A stretch of DNA of 64,000 nucleotides from the NCBI RefSeq assembly GCF_014705615.1, contig NZ_JACXJA010000020.1:62001-126000 (forward strand). The letters run 5' to 3'. The translations under genes were made by a program, and so were the position numbers. This document shows positions 26,737 through 35,387 of the stretch, piece by piece (the stretch's first letter is position 1; each line of letters starts with the position of its first letter). The DNA comes from Paenibacillus oceani (GTDB lineage: Bacteria > Bacillota > Bacilli > Paenibacillales > NBRC-103111). The notes under the pieces are model-generated. The model was given only the letters and a program-made list of their open reading frames with translations, searched no databases and was not told the origin of the DNA.

Positions 26737-27552
26737 TTGTCGCTGCAAAGGCTGAAATGGTTTACGATTCTTCTTCCGGCGATCGTAATCGGCGGCTTCG
26801 AGCTGATCCGCCACGAGTTTATGCTCCATTATTTGTCGATGGAGGCCGGGAACTTTTATATCATCGCCTTGACCTTGCTGTTATCGTACTGGTTTTCCAA
26901 CTGGATGTTCCGCAAGATCGAACGGATGAACGCTACGCTGGCCGAGGAGCAGTCGAGACGGGCCGTTTATGAAGAGAGGGAGAGGCTGGCCCGGGAGCTG
27001 CACGACAATATTGCTCAGGTGCTGTTTTTCCTGAACGTGCAGCTGAAGCAGGGCAAGACGGAGGAGGCGCGGTCGGCCGTATCGGAGATCGATCATCATT
27101 TGCGTCAGGCGATCTTTAATCTGCGCTCGCTCCCCGAGGACGGCGTGTCGTTCCCGGATCGTCTCGGCCGGTGGCTCCGCGAATGGAGCGTCCTATCGGG
27201 CGTCGAGGTGGACCGGCAGGGGGAATGGACGGCAGGGCTGTTCCACTCGTCCGAAGAGGTTCAGCTGTTCGCGATCGTCCAGGAAGCGTTCACGAACATC
27301 CGCAAACATTCCAAAGCGGACCGGGTGCTGCTTGTGTGGGAGTACGATTATGACGGTGCAGGAAGCTGGAGGCTGACTGTGCGCGACAACGGAGTGGGCA
27401 TGAAACCGGCGGCTGCGGACTCCAGCAAGTACGGAATCCCGATGATGCGGAAACGGGCGGCCGAGCTGGACGCCGACCTGACCGTCCGGAGGCTGGAAAG
27501 CGGCGGGACGGAATTGCGGCTGGCAGGAAGAAAGGAGCGTGTGATGCCATGA
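26737..27552 (+). CDS. NarL-type sensor histidine kinase (HisKA_3)
   Basis: 271-residue membrane kinase with two N-terminal helices (about 9-27 and 38-58) and hardly any extracellular loop, then the phospho-acceptor in ERLARELHDNIAQVLFF and an ATPase domain with EAFTNIRKHSKA and DNGVGM. TTG start 26737 follows AGGGGGG. Its stop overlaps the start of the response regulator gene by 4 bp. The compact sensor suggests detection within or near the membrane. Position between ycnJ and ycnI suggests, without proof, a link to copper or envelope stress. Confidence 0.9.
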   Translation: MSLQRLKWFTILLPAIVIGGFELIRHEFMLHYLSMEAGNFYIIALTLLLSYWFSNWMFRKIERMNATLAEEQSRRAVYEERERLARELHDNIAQVLFFLNVQLKQGKTEEARSAVSEIDHHLRQAIFNLRSLPEDGVSFPDRLGRWLREWSVLSGVEVDRQGEWTAGLFHSSEEVQLFAIVQEAFTNIRKHSKADRVLLVWEYDYDGAGSWRLTVRDNGVGMKPAAADSSKYGIPMMRKRAAELDADLTVRRLESGGTELRLAGRKERVMP

Positions 27553-28223
27553 CGCCATACCGCGTATTGATCGCGGACGACCATCCGCTTGCGCGCAAAG
27601 CGATTCGCAGCCTGCTGGATGAGGATGACTGGTTCGATACGGTCGGCGAAGCTTCCGGGGGAGCCGAGGCGGTCGCCCTATGCGGCAATCTGCAGCCCGA
27701 TCTCGTGCTGATGGATATCAACATGCCGGATATCAGCGGGCTGGAAGCGACCCGCCGCATCAAGCAGACGTACCCGCACATCCGCGTCGTTATGCTTACG
27801 GTCTCCGACCATGTAGCCGATCTGTTCACTGCGATCCAGTTTGGAGCCCAGGGCTATTTGCTCAAAAATATGGACCCGGACGACTGGATGCAATATTTGC
27901 ACGCGCTGCTGGACGATAACTCGGAAGTGTCTCGCCAGATGGCGGACAAGCTGTTCCAGCATTTCCGGGGAGGGGCGAATCCGGTCTCGTCCGAGCCGGA
28001 TGCGGCGGTGCTGACTCCGCGGGAGCGGGAGCTGGTCGCTTGCGTGGCGGCCGGCGAGACGAACCGGCAAATTGCGGAGCGGCTTGTTATCGCCGAGAAT
28101 ACGGTCAAAAACCACATTAAAAATATACTGGATAAACTAAGTCTGGAAAACCGGGTGCAGTTGACCGCTTACGCAGTGAGACAAGGGCTGACACATATCG
28201 GTCATAAACGTGCCGAAAAATAG
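27549..28223 (+). CDS. NarL/FixJ-type response regulator
   Basis: 224 residues: receiver (ADDHPLARKAIRSLL, phospho-acceptor in LVLMDINMPD, conserved Lys in YLLKNMDP) and a LuxR-type HTH (LTPRERELVACVAAGETNRQ then VIAENTVKNHI). ATG start coupled to the upstream kinase gene. It probably controls its own operon and possibly the adjacent ycnI gene, which begins 81 bp after its stop in the same direction. Confidence 0.93.
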   Translation: MTPYRVLIADDHPLARKAIRSLLDEDDWFDTVGEASGGAEAVALCGNLQPDLVLMDINMPDISGLEATRRIKQTYPHIRVVMLTVSDHVADLFTAIQFGAQGYLLKNMDPDDWMQYLHALLDDNSEVSRQMADKLFQHFRGGANPVSSEPDAAVLTPRERELVACVAAGETNRQIAERLVIAENTVKNHIKNILDKLSLENRVQLTAYAVRQGLTHIGHKRAEK

Positions 28224-28304
28224 CCCGGTCGAGTCATTCTCACCCGTCCGCTTTTTGGGTACAGTAAGAAGTGCTGACAAACATGCGGGAGGGGTTGTAG
28301 AAAG

Positions 28305-28928
28305 ATGAAGAAGACAGGATCGCTGATCGCGGCGTGCCTGCTGGCGATGATGCTGTTTGCAGGCGTGGCCAGCGCGCATGTAACCGTGCTGCCGAACGAG
28401 ACGGCGCAAAATAAATATGAAGTATTTACGGTGCGGGTGCCGAACGAGAAAGAGATTGCGACGGTTAAGGTGGAAGTGAGATTTCCGGCAGGAGTAACCG
28501 TTTCGCGCTTCGAGCCGAAAGCGGGATGGAAATACGACCTGACCAAGGACGCCTCCGGTAAGATTACGAGCGTCATCTGGACGGCTACCGGCGAAGGGCT
28601 TGGCGCTACCGAATTCGGCGATTTCAAAATGTCCGGCAAGGTGGAGAATGACGCCAAAGATTTGTCCTGGAAAGCGTACCAAACCTATAAGGATAACAGC
28701 GTGGTCGAGTGGGTGGGAGCGGAAGGCTCCGATAAGCCGGCATCGGTGACGAAGGTGAAGGCCGCAGCGGCGGGAGCCGACTCGCACGGTCACGACACGG
28801 GAGCCGCTCCGGCGGAAGAGACTGGAAGTGCTGGTTCCGAATCGAAGCTGCCGCTTTACTTGTCGATCGCGGCGGTCGTGCTGGGCGCCTTGTCGCTGCT
28901 CGTGTCTCTTATTAAGAAAGCGAAGTAA
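28305..28928 (+). CDS. ycnI: YcnI family copper-binding protein (DUF1775)
   Basis: 207 residues: signal peptide ending GVASA, mature N-terminal His (HVTVLPNE) that is a copper ligand in B. subtilis YcnI, DUF1775 beta-sandwich (about 28-150) with the conserved W in GWKYDL, a His-containing Ala/Glu-rich linker (SHGHDTGAAPAEE), and a C-terminal helix plus KKAK anchor. Presumed extracellular, membrane-tethered copper metallochaperone for YcnJ. ATG 28305 has GGGAGGGG upstream. In Bacillus it is directly beside ycnJ; here a two-component system lies between them. Followed by a strong bidirectional terminator. Confidence 0.9.
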   Translation: MKKTGSLIAACLLAMMLFAGVASAHVTVLPNETAQNKYEVFTVRVPNEKEIATVKVEVRFPAGVTVSRFEPKAGWKYDLTKDASGKITSVIWTATGEGLGATEFGDFKMSGKVENDAKDLSWKAYQTYKDNSVVEWVGAEGSDKPASVTKVKAAAAGADSHGHDTGAAPAEETGSAGSESKLPLYLSIAAVVLGALSLLVSLIKKAK

Positions 28929-28960
28929 AGAAACTTGGTTTCGCATATAAGTTCCAATAA

Positions 28961-29005
28961 AACCCGTCCATCTCAAGCATCGCTTGCTTGAGCGGACGGG
29001 TTCTT
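28961..29005. terminator. Bidirectional terminator between ycnI and the solute-binding protein gene
   Basis: AACCCGTCC (28961-28969) and GGACGGGTT (28994-29002) enclose an inner TCAAGC/GCTTGA stem; flanked by AAAA on the left and TTCTT on the right, so it can act on both strands. Confidence 0.85.
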
Positions 29006-29100
29006 AGGTAGAATATTCCGAATACGCCCTTGCGGGAACTGGAGCCCGAGAAAGTACCCGAGTTAGCGCTGGGCACTCGGTGTGTACGCTGGATCCCGTA

Positions 29101-30420
29101 TCATTTTTGTAGCTTCTGTTGCTCGGCTTCTTTGATTTTCAGGTTCAGCTTCTCATCGGCTTCGCGCAATGCGGTGTTCACATCTTTCACTCCACTTGCC
29201 ACCTGGATCATCGCTTGTGCGATAATACCGTGTCCGTCCGCATATTGATCGGTTTTGAGGCTGGGAATAGCCGATTTATTCGATACGAGCGCCTTCACGT
29301 TTCTGTCCTTGTACCCAACAACGTCTTGCCCGAACGCATCACGTACTTTATTGCTTGTAAGGACAGGAAGGACGCCTTCTTTCGCCTTCTCCAGCTGATA
29401 CTCCTCGCTGGTCAAATAAGTCATGATGTCGAATACAAGTTCTTTGTGCTTGCTCATGCTGGTTGGGAAAAATGCCAATGGGTTCCCTTGGGTACCTATG
29501 CCAGGCGCATCTTTAAACACTGGTGATGTAACCATGTCCCAGTTCGCCGTAGAAGAAGGCGGTACGGCATAAAAGTTCATCGCTGCTACATGCTCGGTAT
29601 GGAATCGTTTGCTAGGTGCGTCCCATGTCCAGCCTTTGCTTAAATCCATCCCCGAAGTTTGGAAAAACCGGGTAATGTTACTGGTTAAAGCTGTCCACTT
29701 CGGATCGCTGCTGAACATGGCTTTGTTCGTAGCCGGATCGATGTAGCTGGCTGAAAGCTGGTTGAACAACGAATAGGCAACGAAATCGGTTACTAGACCG
29801 TAGTATTGCACGCCTTCCTCCGTCCTGGTAAGCTTACGTGCCAAGTCGTATACTTCATCCCACGTCATGCCGTCTTTCGGATAGGCCACTCCAAATCGGT
29901 CGAATAGGTCTTTATTGTACATTAAGGCAAAATTACTTGTACTAACAGGCAAACCGTATAGCTTCCCTCCGGGTGTGAGCCCGCGCATTCCTTCGATGAT
30001 GTTCGGCTGTATATGAGACAAGTCATATTTTTTTGTTTTGATTAGTTCCTCTATGTCATATTGCAAATCGAATATCTTTACTACATGATTGAAAGAAACC
30101 GCTTGTACGACTACGAAGTCGATGGTTTGGTTCGTACCCAGTACGGCGGGAATATCCACCCCCCATTTGGCCCCTCCTACATAATCGAACGATACGTGAG
30201 GGAATTTTTTTTGAATATCGCTTCCGAATTCTTTTGTAAACTGTTCCAACGATCCGTTTGAAGCTGGTGTGAACACCGTTAACGTCACGGGCTTCTGCTG
30301 CTGCTCGGGTACAGCTGGAGATTCGGTTGTCGTCTTCCCTTCGCCCGAACATGCCACAGAAAGTATGGCTAATAAACACAGGATAATGATAAGCTTGGCG
30401 GCTTTTTCGAACTTGCTCAT
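29101..30420 (-). CDS. ABC transporter solute-binding lipoprotein (family 1, paralogue A)
   Basis: 439 residues, extracellular lipoprotein: lipobox LSVAC with Cys24, then a Thr/Pro/Gln linker and a bilobal sugar-binding fold (LTVFTPASNGS; YNKDLFDRFGVAYPKDGMTWD near residue 170). ATG 30420 follows GGGAGG. It is divergent from the first AraC gene, which probably controls it. It shares the segments FPHV, YNKDLFD-FG and MTWDE with the proteins at 33964 and 62215, so the three are paralogues. No membrane permease genes lie next to it, and the shared bidirectional terminator follows. Substrate unknown; oligosaccharides inferred from the neighbourhood. Confidence 0.9.
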   Translation of the reverse strand: MSKFEKAAKLIIILCLLAILSVACSGEGKTTTESPAVPEQQQKPVTLTVFTPASNGSLEQFTKEFGSDIQKKFPHVSFDYVGGAKWGVDIPAVLGTNQTIDFVVVQAVSFNHVVKIFDLQYDIEELIKTKKYDLSHIQPNIIEGMRGLTPGGKLYGLPVSTSNFALMYNKDLFDRFGVAYPKDGMTWDEVYDLARKLTRTEEGVQYYGLVTDFVAYSLFNQLSASYIDPATNKAMFSSDPKWTALTSNITRFFQTSGMDLSKGWTWDAPSKRFHTEHVAAMNFYAVPPSSTANWDMVTSPVFKDAPGIGTQGNPLAFFPTSMSKHKELVFDIMTYLTSEEYQLEKAKEGVLPVLTSNKVRDAFGQDVVGYKDRNVKALVSNKSAIPSLKTDQYADGHGIIAQAMIQVASGVKDVNTALREADEKLNLKIKEAEQQKLQK

Positions 30421-30539
30421 TTTAAAACCTCCCTGATCGTTTAGACTGGAACTTCTCGAAAAGCAGATTACGTACCAATATTCAATTCATGGGACGCCGA
30501 GTATAATAAAGATAGAGCCGGAGAGAAGGAGGCAACGAA

Positions 30540-31469
30540 ATGGCCCTGTATCCGTGGTATGAAGATGTGTCAACGGTATCCGATTCGGAAGAGCAGCAGC
30601 TTGCGTTCGTTATCTCAAAAAATTCGATAAAACGTTTCTATCCGCTGCACCATCATGATTGCATGGAGCTTTCCTTCGTCGTGGAAGGGTATGGGTACGA
30701 GAACGTAAACGGCAAGAGTCATCTTTTACAGCCCGGTACCGTCTCCATTTTGTTGCCCCATCATATCCATGAATTTCAAAACAACTCGAAAGTGCCAATG
30801 CAATTATACTGCTGCATGTTCGATATGAATCTTTTGTTCGGTTCCTCTTTCGACTCTGTGGTAGGCAGGTATGTATTAAAGACAGGAACGCTGCTCCCCT
30901 CGCACTATAAGCTAAATTCGTCTCAAACATCGGACGTGAAACGGATCTTGGATGAACTGCTCGAGGAGTATAACGGATTGGAATTCGGGAAATACACGCT
31001 GATTCGTGGCAAGCTGATCGAGATGCTTATCGTGATCTTGCGGACCCGGTTGCCTTATGAGCTGAATCACAACGACCCTCAGCTGATTTCCGATCTGAAC
31101 GCGACTGGTAAAATCGTAGAGATTGTACAGTACCTTCATTTGAATTATCGAAAATCGATAAATTTGAAAGCGTTGTCTACCGAATTTGGGCTAAGCATTC
31201 CTTACATTAGCCGTCTATTTAAAGAACAGACCAGCCAAAATTTTATTGATTATTTGCACGCACTTCGAATTAAAAGAGCACTGAGTCTTCTGGCAATGAC
31301 GAATATGTCGATACTGGAAATATCGATTGATGCGGGATTTGAGCACATAAGCACCTTTTCCCGGGTGTTTCGTGAAACGATCGGCATCCCGGCCAGCGAA
31401 TACCGAGACCTCAAGCGGCAATCGATTCGCGACTGGATAAACGATACGACGATTGGGGCCAGCGAATAA
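30540..31469 (+). CDS. AraC family transcriptional regulator (cupin sensor), copy 1
   Basis: 309 residues: N-terminal cupin-type sugar-binding domain with paired histidines (FYPLHHHDCMELSFV and LLPHHIHEF), the unusual CCMFDMN segment, a helical linker, and two C-terminal HTH units (LKALSTEFGLSIPYISRLFK; ILEISIDAGFEHISTFSRVF). ATG 30540 with a GGAGG site. Divergent from the solute-binding protein gene at 29101-30420 across a 119-bp shared promoter region, so it is likely its activator or repressor. The downstream regulator is a close paralogue. Confidence 0.92.
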   Translation: MALYPWYEDVSTVSDSEEQQLAFVISKNSIKRFYPLHHHDCMELSFVVEGYGYENVNGKSHLLQPGTVSILLPHHIHEFQNNSKVPMQLYCCMFDMNLLFGSSFDSVVGRYVLKTGTLLPSHYKLNSSQTSDVKRILDELLEEYNGLEFGKYTLIRGKLIEMLIVILRTRLPYELNHNDPQLISDLNATGKIVEIVQYLHLNYRKSINLKALSTEFGLSIPYISRLFKEQTSQNFIDYLHALRIKRALSLLAMTNMSILEISIDAGFEHISTFSRVFRETIGIPASEYRDLKRQSIRDWINDTTIGASE

Positions 31470-31662
31470 CCTCATACAAAGTCCGGTTTGTCCATGCAAG
31501 CGACCCCCCTCTTGATCTTGTATTATTGATGCATCCTCAATATAACAATTATGGTATAATTACATATTTCATTTTTTATTTCGAATGGGTCATTATTATC
31601 GGAATTCCATCCCAACCCGGTCCTGTATAAACGAAGCAAATCGGCATCCAAGGAGGTTGCAT

Positions 31663-32577
31663 TTGCCCATGTACCCGATTTTTCAAGATGTGTTGATTGC
31701 AGATCATGCCGAAATTGATCGTCTTCCTTTTTTTATTAACAAAAATAGGATTTACGGTTTATGTCCCCTTCACTATCATGACTTTATGGAACTGTCCCTT
31801 GTATATGAAGGAACCGGAACCGAGATCGTGAATGGGAAGCGTCATCGTATGCAGCCGGGTACGGTATCCGTTTTGCTGCCGCATCATGTTCATGAAATTC
31901 ATACGGAAGGAAACGCTCCGATTCGGTTGTATTGCTGTATGTTTGACATGAACTTTATTTTCGATTCGCCGTACGATGCGGTGTTCAAGAACTACTTGCT
32001 AAAAACGGGAACTCAGCTTCCATCCCATTATGATTTGAATGCTGAGCAATCAAAGCGTGTCGGACAGATTTTGGAGCTGCTTTACATGGAATATCGGGGC
32101 ACGGCCTTCAGCAAACATTCGTATATCCGCACCAAATTGATCGAGGCGATTGTGTACATCATAAGAACCCGTATGGACCACATTAATCCGAAGCTCAAGG
32201 ATGGCCAGACGATTCGCGATCCAGTAACGGCTAACAGTATAAAAGAAATGGTGCAATACGTTCATGTTCATTATAAGGAGGCGTTATGTCTAAAAGTGTT
32301 ATCCGAGAAATTCAGTTTTAGCGTTCCGTACATCAGCCAGCTATTCAAAGAACAGGTGGGGCAAAATTTTATCGATTATTTGCACGCCTTGCGAATCAAA
32401 AGAGCGACCAGTCTTCTGGTCAGGACCCGGATGTCCGTACACGACATAGCCCTTGATGTTGGCTTCTCGCATATTCGCACGTTTACCAGAGTGTTTAGAG
32501 AGGTGACCGGTCTGTCAGCCCGGGAGTACCGCAATCAGAAGCGTCGAGCGATCGAGTCTAGTGAAGTTGATCGCTAA
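31663..32577 (+). CDS. AraC family transcriptional regulator (cupin sensor), copy 2
   Basis: About 305 residues. Collinear with the preceding regulator throughout: ELSLVYEGTGTEIVNGK, LLPHHVHEIH, LYCCMFDMNFIF, FIDYLHALRIKRATSLL. The best site AGGAGG (31651-31656) favours the TTG at 31663; ATG 31669 in the same frame is possible. TATAAT at 31555-31560 may be its -10. The pair probably arose by duplication and may respond to related sugars. HTH helices are complete (LKVLSEKFSFSVPYISQLFK). Confidence 0.9.
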   Translation: MPMYPIFQDVLIADHAEIDRLPFFINKNRIYGLCPLHYHDFMELSLVYEGTGTEIVNGKRHRMQPGTVSVLLPHHVHEIHTEGNAPIRLYCCMFDMNFIFDSPYDAVFKNYLLKTGTQLPSHYDLNAEQSKRVGQILELLYMEYRGTAFSKHSYIRTKLIEAIVYIIRTRMDHINPKLKDGQTIRDPVTANSIKEMVQYVHVHYKEALCLKVLSEKFSFSVPYISQLFKEQVGQNFIDYLHALRIKRATSLLVRTRMSVHDIALDVGFSHIRTFTRVFREVTGLSAREYRNQKRRAIESSEVDR

Positions 32578-32678
32578 ACTTCGGGGTAGCGGCTGGAGCC
32601 CGATCCCGTTCCCTTCATTCGAAAGAAGAGAAGCTTTTCTAAAAGAGTTGGCGGGGAAAGGGGGAGTGTAACGTTATA

Positions 32679-33575
32679 TCACGAAGTTGGCGCGGAGGAG
32701 GGACTTAGCTTGTCTGCGTTAGTGGTGAGCCGCAGCGCATATTCCTTCGGGGAACAGCGGTTGTAGCGCTTGAATAGCTGATAAAAATGAGTCATGTTCG
32801 TTATGCCGACTTTTTCAGCAATTTCTGTAATTTTGGCCTGTTCAGTGAGAAGCAGCCGCTCTGCTTTTTTGATTCTTTGAATGTTGACATATTGGACGAA
32901 CGACAATCCGATCGTTTTTTTGAAATATTTCGAGAAATAATGATAGCTCATGTTTGTCATTTTACTAATCGTGTCCATTTCGATTTTATCGGACAAATGC
33001 CGTTCGACATAGTCGAATACTTGGCGCAGATTGGAGGCGGGCGGCAGCTCGCGATTCTCCCCCTCTTCCTCGCTTTCGCTGCGAAGGACAGAAAGCAGCA
33101 GCTGCTTGACGTACAGGCCGATCGCTACCTCGCTGCCTCTTCGCCTGCAGTGCATTTCATGGTATATGCCGCTAATCGCTCGGCCTATGTCTTCCCGCAG
33201 TTGGGGCACAGTGTGGAACTGCTCGTTAAACCGGCTGAGGGGGCCGTCGATCTCATAAAGTGTCCGGTAATAAAGCATGACGGACGGGTCGGAATAAGCA
33301 TTCAAATCGAAATGCAAGGTCAAATAAATAACCTTTTCCGATACAACGGTCCAAGTGGCATGCGGCTGGGACGAGCCGACTAACAAAACGCCCCCTGGCC
33401 CCAATGTGTATACCTGCTCCTGCACGCGTATTTGAAGGCTCCCCTCCTGAATGTACAGCCATTCCAATTCACGATGATAGTGCCACAACCGGAGCAGAGG
33501 CTCTCGGATTTTCATATGTTGATTCACTTTGATGCACAGCATAGCGTCCTGATAAGGAATACGCTCATCGTACAT
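32679..33575 (-). CDS. AraC family transcriptional regulator, third type
   Basis: 298 residues: cupin N-terminus (LWHYHRELEWLYIQEGSL, GSSQPHATW) and C-terminal AraC HTH pair (MDTISKMTNMSYHYFSKYFK; ITEIAEKVGITNMTHFYQLF, then PKEYAL). Clearly diverged from the two regulators upstream. ATG 33575 is preceded by a G-rich ribosome site. Divergent from the solute-binding protein gene at 33964 across 388 bp, and convergent with AraC copy 2. Likely controls the 33964-39989 polysaccharide unit. Confidence 0.92.
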   Translation of the reverse strand: MYDERIPYQDAMLCIKVNQHMKIREPLLRLWHYHRELEWLYIQEGSLQIRVQEQVYTLGPGGVLLVGSSQPHATWTVVSEKVIYLTLHFDLNAYSDPSVMLYYRTLYEIDGPLSRFNEQFHTVPQLREDIGRAISGIYHEMHCRRRGSEVAIGLYVKQLLLSVLRSESEEEGENRELPPASNLRQVFDYVERHLSDKIEMDTISKMTNMSYHYFSKYFKKTIGLSFVQYVNIQRIKKAERLLLTEQAKITEIAEKVGITNMTHFYQLFKRYNRCSPKEYALRLTTNADKLSPSSAPTS

Positions 33576-33963
33576 GATCCGCTCCCCCCCCTAATGTTGA
33601 GAACAAAATTTGTTATAAACCTGACAAACGCTGACATACAGCATTTCCTATACAAAGCTTATACTTGAATGTGTGGTGAGGTTCACTACGCTGAAAGTCC
33701 CCATGATATCTCCTGTCGCAGCATGTTTTGGCGTGAAATGGGTACGAAGTCAGACGAGTGTGGTGTGCACTATAGTCGAAAACGCTTACAACGTCTTACT
33801 TCATATTCCAACATGATCATGGATATGCAGTCATTATAAGCTGTTCAATGACAGAGGATCAACCCTAATGCGGACAGGCTTACAAGGAGGAAAAACTCGG
33901 ACGTGATGCTGGGGCGATGGAATTCGAAAGCAAGCTTACGATTGGAAAGGGGTCTAGAGGAAG
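33576..33963. other. Divergent control region of the polysaccharide locus
   Basis: 388 bp without a gene, between the third AraC regulator and the solute-binding protein. Contains a cre-like palindrome at 33777-33790. I see no certain -10/-35 pair. Confidence 0.5.
33777..33790 (+). promoter_or_regulatory. Putative cre (CcpA) operator
   Basis: CGAAAACGCTTACA matches the cre consensus TGWAANCGNTNWCA at all defined positions except the first base. It lies 174 bp before the solute-binding protein start, consistent with carbon catabolite control of this locus. Confidence 0.5.
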
Positions 33964-35286
33964 ATGAATAAAACCGTTTTGATGAAGGGTGTTATGTGCG
34001 CATTTCTTACGATCGCTTTGACAGCATGCGCAGCAGGACAGAAATCGGCGGAGCCAGGACCAAGCGGAGGCGCCGCCGACGCGGAAGTCAAGCAGCCGAA
34101 ACCGCCCGAGCCGGTGGACATTACTGTATTCAGTATTAACAGAACGACAGAGGACGCTTTTAACAAGCAGTACGGGGAGGCGATCCGAAGCAAATTTCCT
34201 CACGTAAATTTGAAAGTCGTAGTCAACGGCAAGGGAACGGGAATCCCCGAACTGATTGGCTCCAATACGCCAATCGACATTTTGTATGGATCTGTTGAAG
34301 GAATTTTTACGAACGTCATCGACTATAAGCTGCAATACGATATTACCGGACTGATCCAATCGCGCAAGTACGATCTTAACAAGCTTGAACCATCGATCGT
34401 AGAGTTGCAGCGCAAGCTTAGCGGCGGTAAACTGTACGGTCTGCCGGTATGGACGGCGACGTCGGGATTGTTCTACAACAAAGATTTGTTTGACAAATTC
34501 GGTCAGCCGTATCCAAAAGAGGGAATGACTTGGGATGAACTGGCGGAACTGTCGAAAAAAATGACACGGCTTGAGGACGGCGTCCAGTATTACGGGTATG
34601 TCACCGGCCCAGGGGCGCAAATGGCGACAAATCAGCTAGGACTCGATCCGATCGATCCAGTGACGATGAAGTCGAATTTCACTTCCGAGCCGTGGAAGCA
34701 ATTTATGCAAAGTATCGTGGACATATACAAAGCCTCGGGTCTTGCGTATAAGGCTGACGAGCTCGATGTGGCGAAAAGCCGAGCAGCATTCGAGAAAGAA
34801 TCGCGGGTAGCGATGTATACGAACTATAGCGGAGGAACGCCTCCGGAAACGATGAACTGGGACGTTGTCTCTGTGCCGAGTTATAAAAACGCTCCGGGCA
34901 AGGGGCCGCAGGTGTATCCGAACTACTGGTACGTATCGGGGATCAGTAAGCACAAGGAAGCGGCTTTCGACATTATCGCCTTCTTGAGCTCGGACGAGTT
35001 CCAGATTCCGCATAACCGGAAAGGCTATGCGACTGTACTGAAGGATGAGGCGATTAAGAAGCAATACGGACAAGATATGCCAAAATTCAAAGGTAAGAAC
35101 GTTGCAGCGATGTTCCCGAAACAGCCGGCTCCGGCGATGAACTACACGCCTTATGTGCGGAACGCTCAGAATGTATTCCAGAGCGCATTTCAAAAGCATA
35201 TGCTTGAGGGCATCGATCTGAATACGGTGATGCGTGAGGCGGCAGAACAGCTCGATAAACAGGTCATGGATGCTCAAGGCAAATAA
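33964..35286 (+). CDS. ABC transporter solute-binding lipoprotein (paralogue B)
   Basis: 440 residues, lipobox LTAC with Cys22, Gly/Pro/Ala-rich tether, then the sugar-binding fold (ITVFSINRTTEDAF; FYNKDLFDKFGQPYPKEGMTWDEL; MNWDVVSVPSYKNAPGKGP). ATG 33964 with AGAGGAAG upstream. First gene of the likely heparinase unit: a weak terminator and 101 bp separate it from the lyase-like gene. No permease genes follow, so it must use permeases encoded elsewhere or serve in sensing. Substrate is presumably an oligosaccharide released by the next protein. Confidence 0.9.
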   Translation: MNKTVLMKGVMCAFLTIALTACAAGQKSAEPGPSGGAADAEVKQPKPPEPVDITVFSINRTTEDAFNKQYGEAIRSKFPHVNLKVVVNGKGTGIPELIGSNTPIDILYGSVEGIFTNVIDYKLQYDITGLIQSRKYDLNKLEPSIVELQRKLSGGKLYGLPVWTATSGLFYNKDLFDKFGQPYPKEGMTWDELAELSKKMTRLEDGVQYYGYVTGPGAQMATNQLGLDPIDPVTMKSNFTSEPWKQFMQSIVDIYKASGLAYKADELDVAKSRAAFEKESRVAMYTNYSGGTPPETMNWDVVSVPSYKNAPGKGPQVYPNYWYVSGISKHKEAAFDIIAFLSSDEFQIPHNRKGYATVLKDEAIKKQYGQDMPKFKGKNVAAMFPKQPAPAMNYTPYVRNAQNVFQSAFQKHMLEGIDLNTVMREAAEQLDKQVMDAQGK

Positions 35287-35303
35287 CAATAAGAAGTGCA
35301 GGC

Positions 35304-35353
35304 ACCGCTGGAGACTAGACAATTACTTTGTCCAATTTCCGGCGGTTTTTTTT
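35304..35353 (+). terminator. Terminator after solute-binding protein B
   Basis: ACCGCTGG (35304-35311) pairs with CCGGCGGT (35339-35346, one G-T pair), with an inner ACAA/TTGT stem, followed by eight T residues. Partial read-through into the heparinase-like gene is possible. Confidence 0.7.
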
Positions 35354-35387
35354 ACAATAAGCTCGTAATGAGAGGGAGTGAACGATA

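Noticed and set aside
31526-31560. Full SigA promoter for AraC copy 2
   Set aside because: TATAAT is good but the only TTGATG is 23 bp away, too far for a standard promoter; kept only as a possible -10.
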